This document shows, in pieces, positions 7,758 through 10,197 of a DNA stretch of 10,197 nt. A program made the position numbers and the translations under genes. Source of the stretch: VGPI01 sp964482845 (GTDB taxonomy: Bacteria; Cloacimonadota; Cloacimonadia; Cloacimonadales; Cloacimonadaceae); assembly GCA_964482845.1 (NCBI GenBank), contig CAYZZE010000079.1, positions 1-10,197 of the forward strand, written 5' to 3'. Position 1 is the stretch's first letter; each line of letters begins with the position of its first letter. The notes beneath the pieces are model-generated. The model made no database searches. It was not told the DNA's origin and saw only the letters and a program-made list of their open reading frames with translations.

Positions 7758-7988
7758 CTTGCTTGTTCCACCCCGTCTTCCGTGACGCTAAAATGCACCT
7801 CAAAGCGTTGCCCTGAATTGCATTCCGCCACCTATTGCTTCTTTTGACCACTTTTTCTGTCAGTTCACTCAGGAGATCCCGAAGCGTTCTTGGATCAAAA
7901 TTGAGGCAAATTCTTTGGTGATGAGTTTTGACAGTCCGCACTGATTGGTTGCGGAGCTTTCCTGCATTAGCATCAGTCACTTTTCCCC
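7758..7988 (-). pseudogene. Possible eroded coding remnant upstream of the UPF0104 gene
   Basis: This lies in the 321-base gap between two divergent genes. No single frame gives a recognisable protein. On the minus strand, however, three overlapping frames join into a protein-like reading: LSKLITKEFASILIQERFGIS, then SELTEKVVKRSNRWRNAIQG, then QRFEVHFSVTEDGVEQARCLF and a TGA that overlaps the ATG at 7757. That would need two frameshifts. The 79-residue open frame at 7741-7980 spans part of it. I cannot name a family, and the reading could be chance. Confidence 0.25.
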
Positions 7989-8017
7989 TTGACAGTATTA
8001 GTGTGACTAATTATTTG
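7989..8017 (+). promoter_or_regulatory. Candidate promoter for the 198-residue protein
   Basis: A perfect TTGACA at 7989-7994 is followed after exactly 17 bases by TATTTG (8012-8017), which keeps the first three bases of TATAAT. It would give a leader of about 55 bases before the GTG at 8079. Spacing is ideal but the -10 is weak. Confidence 0.4.
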
Positions 8018-8078
8018 TCTCCGGTAAGTGCGCCTAACATGCCACGCACTTATTATTACTACTAAGCGGAGGTATCCG

Positions 8079-8675
8079 GTGAGACCAGTATTGGAATTGA
8101 AAATTGGCAGGAAAGAGGTAAGATTTGTCTATGGCGACAAGGATTTCATCCTACGCAAATCGCGTGGTATGATCTATATGATTGAATTGCTGTGTCATGC
8201 CTGGCGTCAGATTGATGCGGGGGCATTGGCTCGGCTCACGATATATGATGGTCACTGTATCATCGATATAAGCGATGCTAAACTATCACTTACGGAGGAT
8301 CCGGAGCAAGGTATTCCCTATTGCGATAAACGGACCATCCATGAGATCAAGATGCGGTTAGTGGCATTGACCGAGGAATATGCCGAGGCGCGTGCGTGGA
8401 ATGATTTGGCGCGGGCGGAAGATATTCGGACCGAAATGGATCAATTGGAGCATTATCTGAGCGAGACATTCTCGCCACGCCGGCAGATCCGTATGATGCC
8501 CTCGGCGGCGAGGAGGGCTCAAGCCGCGGTGAATAAAGCGCTGGTTCGCGTGATCGGTCAGATCGCGGAAGCGGATGGAGATTTGGCAGCGCACCTGCGC
8601 TCTTCTCTGCATCTTGGGGGCAGGTTGGTCTATACTCCGGGTGACCTGGATATCCGGATCAGGTATTGTGATTGA
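8079..8675 (+). CDS. Stand-alone homologue of a C-terminal module of predicted ATPases/regulators
   Basis: A 198-residue soluble protein without signal peptide or membrane segment. From memory, its whole length resembles the C-terminal part of large actinobacterial/chloroflexal predicted ATPases and cyclase-like regulators. Residues 12-52 (KEVRFVYGDKDFILRKSRG, then IYMIELLCHAWRQIDAGAL) match their 'WTLAYEGRTVRLRDSKGL-YLA-LLAHPGREF' segment. Residues 84-130 form a charged helical pair (MRLVALTEEYAEARAWNDL, then ARAEDIRTEMDQLEHYL), likely coiled coil. SAARRAQAAVNKALVRVI (142-159), IAEADGDLAAHLRSSLHLG (162-180) and a final LVYTP match 'AAERARVNVTRALRAAI' and 'TGTFCSYxP'. The molecular function of this module is unknown to me; a signalling or oligomerisation role is only inference. 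The GTG at 8079 is chosen because GGAGG (8068-8072) lies 6 bases upstream, better than the in-frame GTG at 8028. The 3' end overlaps the convergent transporter gene by 17 bases. Confidence 0.78.
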   Translation: MRPVLELKIGRKEVRFVYGDKDFILRKSRGMIYMIELLCHAWRQIDAGALARLTIYDGHCIIDISDAKLSLTEDPEQGIPYCDKRTIHEIKMRLVALTEEYAEARAWNDLARAEDIRTEMDQLEHYLSETFSPRRQIRMMPSAARRAQAAVNKALVRVIGQIAEADGDLAAHLRSSLHLGGRLVYTPGDLDIRIRYCD

Positions 8676-9921
8676 CGGTGTTTGCCAAGAGCCGGCGGTG
8701 ATCGCGCCAGCTTACAATGGAAGCGGTGACCAGAAATCCGGTCGCCACGGCGAATACCGAATTGATGCCCAGCGTCTTGAGCAGGACGTAACCCAAGATC
8801 GGCGCCAACAGTCCCCGAAATCCCGTCATCGTCACATGCACGCTCTGATACATGGCAGCATTGTTGCTCCCGGCAAAATAGATCGAACTCATATTCCACG
8901 CCATATTGATCCCGCTCATGGCTATGCCAAAGACGCTGAAGGCGGCAAAAACGATAGAGACGGCAAGCCAATCATGTCCGGCAAAGAAGATCGAGACCAG
9001 GATCAGAACCGGGAAAAGCGCCAGCATCCCAAAAGCGAGTGATATAAACCGAAAAGGATGCAAGCGGTCATGGAGTTTGCCCAGATAGGGCGAAAGCAGG
9101 AGCAATCCCGCCTGCGACAGCACTCCCTTGGCAAGGAAATTGGTAGTATAACTCAGTTTCATGATGTCCACGAGGAAGATTGGTAAGACCGGCATCATCA
9201 TTATGAAGCCCATGCCGTAGATGCTGAAACTGCGCTCAAAACAGGCAAATGCCTTGTCTTTCCGGAGCAATTCAACGCTCAAGCGCAAGGGATCAGTGAC
9301 CGACTGCTGCCAGGAAACTCGCTCACAGGATGGCTCCAAAATCGGCATCTGTACCCGGATCATCGAGAGCAGAAAGCAACTGATGAAGCCGCAGAAACCC
9401 GTCCCCACCAAGAGCCATCGGAACATCGATTCATCCAAATCCAGCCATCGCCCCGCCAGAAAAGTTACCGTGATCGTGATCACCATGCTCAAACTAATGG
9501 TATAACCATACACCTTGCCCCGCCTGCCGGGATTGATATTCTTCTGATAGATCAGATTCTGTGCCGGGATCAATAGCGAATTGAACGAAAACATCACCGT
9601 CAGCAGCACCAGAAATTCGTTCATCGTCGTTAGCCAGATTCCTGATATCAGCACCAACCGGCCAAGCACGCCGGCGATCAGGAAATAGCGCGACTTGTGA
9701 CAACTCCGCTCAAAAAGCTGACCCCACCAGATGGAGAAGAAATTGGCAATTGGCCAGATCATTGTCATCAATGCCAATTGCCAGTCTCTTGCCAAAAGCG
9801 CTTTCCGCGCTATGATGTCCTGCGTCTGTACCAAACTTACCACTACGCCATTAAACAGCGCTGCCCATAAAAGCAAGACCGCTGTCTGACCCTCCACTGG
9901 GCTGAAATTCTTAAACCGCAT
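8659..9921 (-). CDS. Major facilitator superfamily transporter
   Basis: A 420-residue integral membrane protein with about 11-12 hydrophobic segments in two halves, joined by a hydrophilic loop around residues 190-228 (PILEPSCERVSWQQSVTDPL onward). The loop NPGRRGKVYGY (130-140) is like the cytoplasmic R-G loops of MFS proteins. The block SGINMAWNMSSIYFAG (336-351), followed by YQSVHVTMTGFRGLLAPILG (358-377), matches a subfamily of uncharacterised MFS proteins that read GxNxAWNLGSxYFA and HVxLTGxRGLxAP. Substrate is unknown. The ATG at 9921 is the only reasonable start. AGGAGA lies 13 bases upstream, longer than usual, with a weaker GAAG nearer. It is transcribed toward, and overlaps by 17 bases, the end of the 198-residue protein gene. 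An inverted repeat in the promoter region suggests a local operator. Confidence 0.9.
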   Translation of the reverse strand: MRFKNFSPVEGQTAVLLLWAALFNGVVVSLVQTQDIIARKALLARDWQLALMTMIWPIANFFSIWWGQLFERSCHKSRYFLIAGVLGRLVLISGIWLTTMNEFLVLLTVMFSFNSLLIPAQNLIYQKNINPGRRGKVYGYTISLSMVITITVTFLAGRWLDLDESMFRWLLVGTGFCGFISCFLLSMIRVQMPILEPSCERVSWQQSVTDPLRLSVELLRKDKAFACFERSFSIYGMGFIMMMPVLPIFLVDIMKLSYTTNFLAKGVLSQAGLLLLSPYLGKLHDRLHPFRFISLAFGMLALFPVLILVSIFFAGHDWLAVSIVFAAFSVFGIAMSGINMAWNMSSIYFAGSNNAAMYQSVHVTMTGFRGLLAPILGYVLLKTLGINSVFAVATGFLVTASIVSWRDHRRLLANTVNHNT

Positions 9922-10000
9922 CCGCGCGCTTCTATCTCCTATCTTGTTAAATTTATTGATGATAACCCTGTCTGACCGCGTATCACCACCGCTTCTTTAC

Positions 10001-10029
10001 ACATTATTGATAATGCTCTTTGCTGTCAA
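10001..10029 (-). promoter_or_regulatory. Candidate promoter of the MFS transporter gene
   Basis: On the minus strand a perfect TTGACA (10029-10024) is followed after 17 bases by TAATGT (10006-10001, 3 of 6 matches to TATAAT). AATAAT, spaced by 15, is an alternative with a better sequence but poorer spacing. Either gives a leader of about 70 bases before the ATG at 9921. Confidence 0.45.
10002..10015. promoter_or_regulatory. Inverted repeat CATTAT-TG-ATAATG, operator-like
   Basis: A perfect 6-bp inverted repeat with a 2-base centre lies within the spacer and -10 of the candidate transporter promoter. Its position fits a repressor binding site. It is AT-rich and short, so chance occurrence is possible, and no matching regulator gene is nearby. 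Confidence 0.3.
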
Positions 10030-10071
10030 GCTCACGGTATTAACGGGCACCAATTCCTCTGCTCCGGCGAA

Positions 10072-10197
10072 GCGACACAAACAAGCCCCGCAGGGGCGAC
10101 ACAAACAAATTTATGCTTGACTTGTTGGGCGACACAAAAATAGCCCCGCAGGGGCGACACAAACAGGGGCGACACAAAAATAGCCCCGCAGGGGCGA
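10072..10197. repeat. Cluster of GCCCC-GCA-GGGGC / GCGACACAAA short repeats
   Basis: The 10-mer GCGACACAAA occurs five times, starting at 10072, 10096, 10129, 10154 and 10169, and a sixth copy is cut by the window end at 10194. Three copies are preceded by the 5-bp hairpin GCCCC-GCA-GGGGC, at 10085-10097, 10143-10155 and 10183-10195. Distances between copies vary (24, 33, 25, 15 and 25 bases), so this is an irregular array rather than a CRISPR or simple tandem repeat. The hairpin is followed by GACACAAA, not a T-run. No coding frame is evident from 9922 to the window end. Confidence 0.85.

Noticed and set aside
8028..8078. Upstream GTG start at 8028 for the 198-residue protein
   Set aside because: It lacks a Shine-Dalgarno, whereas GGAGG lies 6 bases before the GTG at 8079, and the added residues have no family support.
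8575..9042. 155-residue plus-strand open frame
   Set aside because: It is antisense to the MFS transporter, with a polar, low-complexity composition typical of the complement of a membrane-protein gene.
10085..10097. GCCCC-GCA-GGGGC as an intrinsic terminator
   Set aside because: The stem is only 5 bp, no T-run follows on either strand, and it recurs as part of a repeat cluster.

Overview
This is a bacterial chromosomal window of roughly balanced base composition. It carries six intact protein genes, one tRNA gene, at least one decayed gene and a repeat-rich stretch at each end. Shine-Dalgarno motifs precede several starts, and two of the genes start with GTG. Gene style, together with the short GC-rich hairpin repeats ending in GCGACACAAA at the right edge, recalls uncultivated anaerobes of the Cloacimonadota type. 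That placement is an impression from memory, not something the window proves.

Layout: 1-308 is non-coding and holds copies of a GGACT-NN-AGTCC hairpin. 309-2237 (minus) encodes an RNase II/R-family exoribonuclease. Directly upstream of it on the same strand is tRNA-Arg(CCU) at 2270-2345, apparently sharing one promoter. Divergent from these, a compact plus-strand cluster runs asd (aspartate-semialdehyde dehydrogenase, 2460-3452), an M20-family amidohydrolase overlapping it by 11 bases (3442-4548), and a glutamine-hydrolysing asparagine synthetase (4570-6414). Asd feeds lysine/diaminopimelate, threonine and methionine synthesis. The deacylase is of the type that includes N-acetyl-diaminopimelate deacetylases, and AsnB consumes aspartate directly, so the cluster reads as an aspartate-family amino-acid operon.

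6415-6780 contains, on the minus strand, the decayed C-terminal part of a sigma-54-dependent (NtrC-type) activator, with two stop codons and a one-base frameshift. 6834-7757 (minus) encodes a multi-pass membrane protein of the lysylphosphatidylglycerol-synthase transmembrane/UPF0104 family. The 7758-7988 gap may hold a second eroded coding remnant. 8079-8675 (plus) encodes a 198-residue stand-alone version of a module normally seen at the C-terminus of large predicted ATPases and regulators. It overlaps tail-to-tail with a major-facilitator transporter (8659-9921, minus). The transporter's promoter region contains a perfect inverted repeat, and the window ends in a cluster of short GCCCC-GCA-GGGGC / GCGACACAAA repeats.

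I found no convincing complete new biological system. The points most worth following up are the stand-alone module protein, the two repeat families, and the decayed regulator beside the amino-acid operon.
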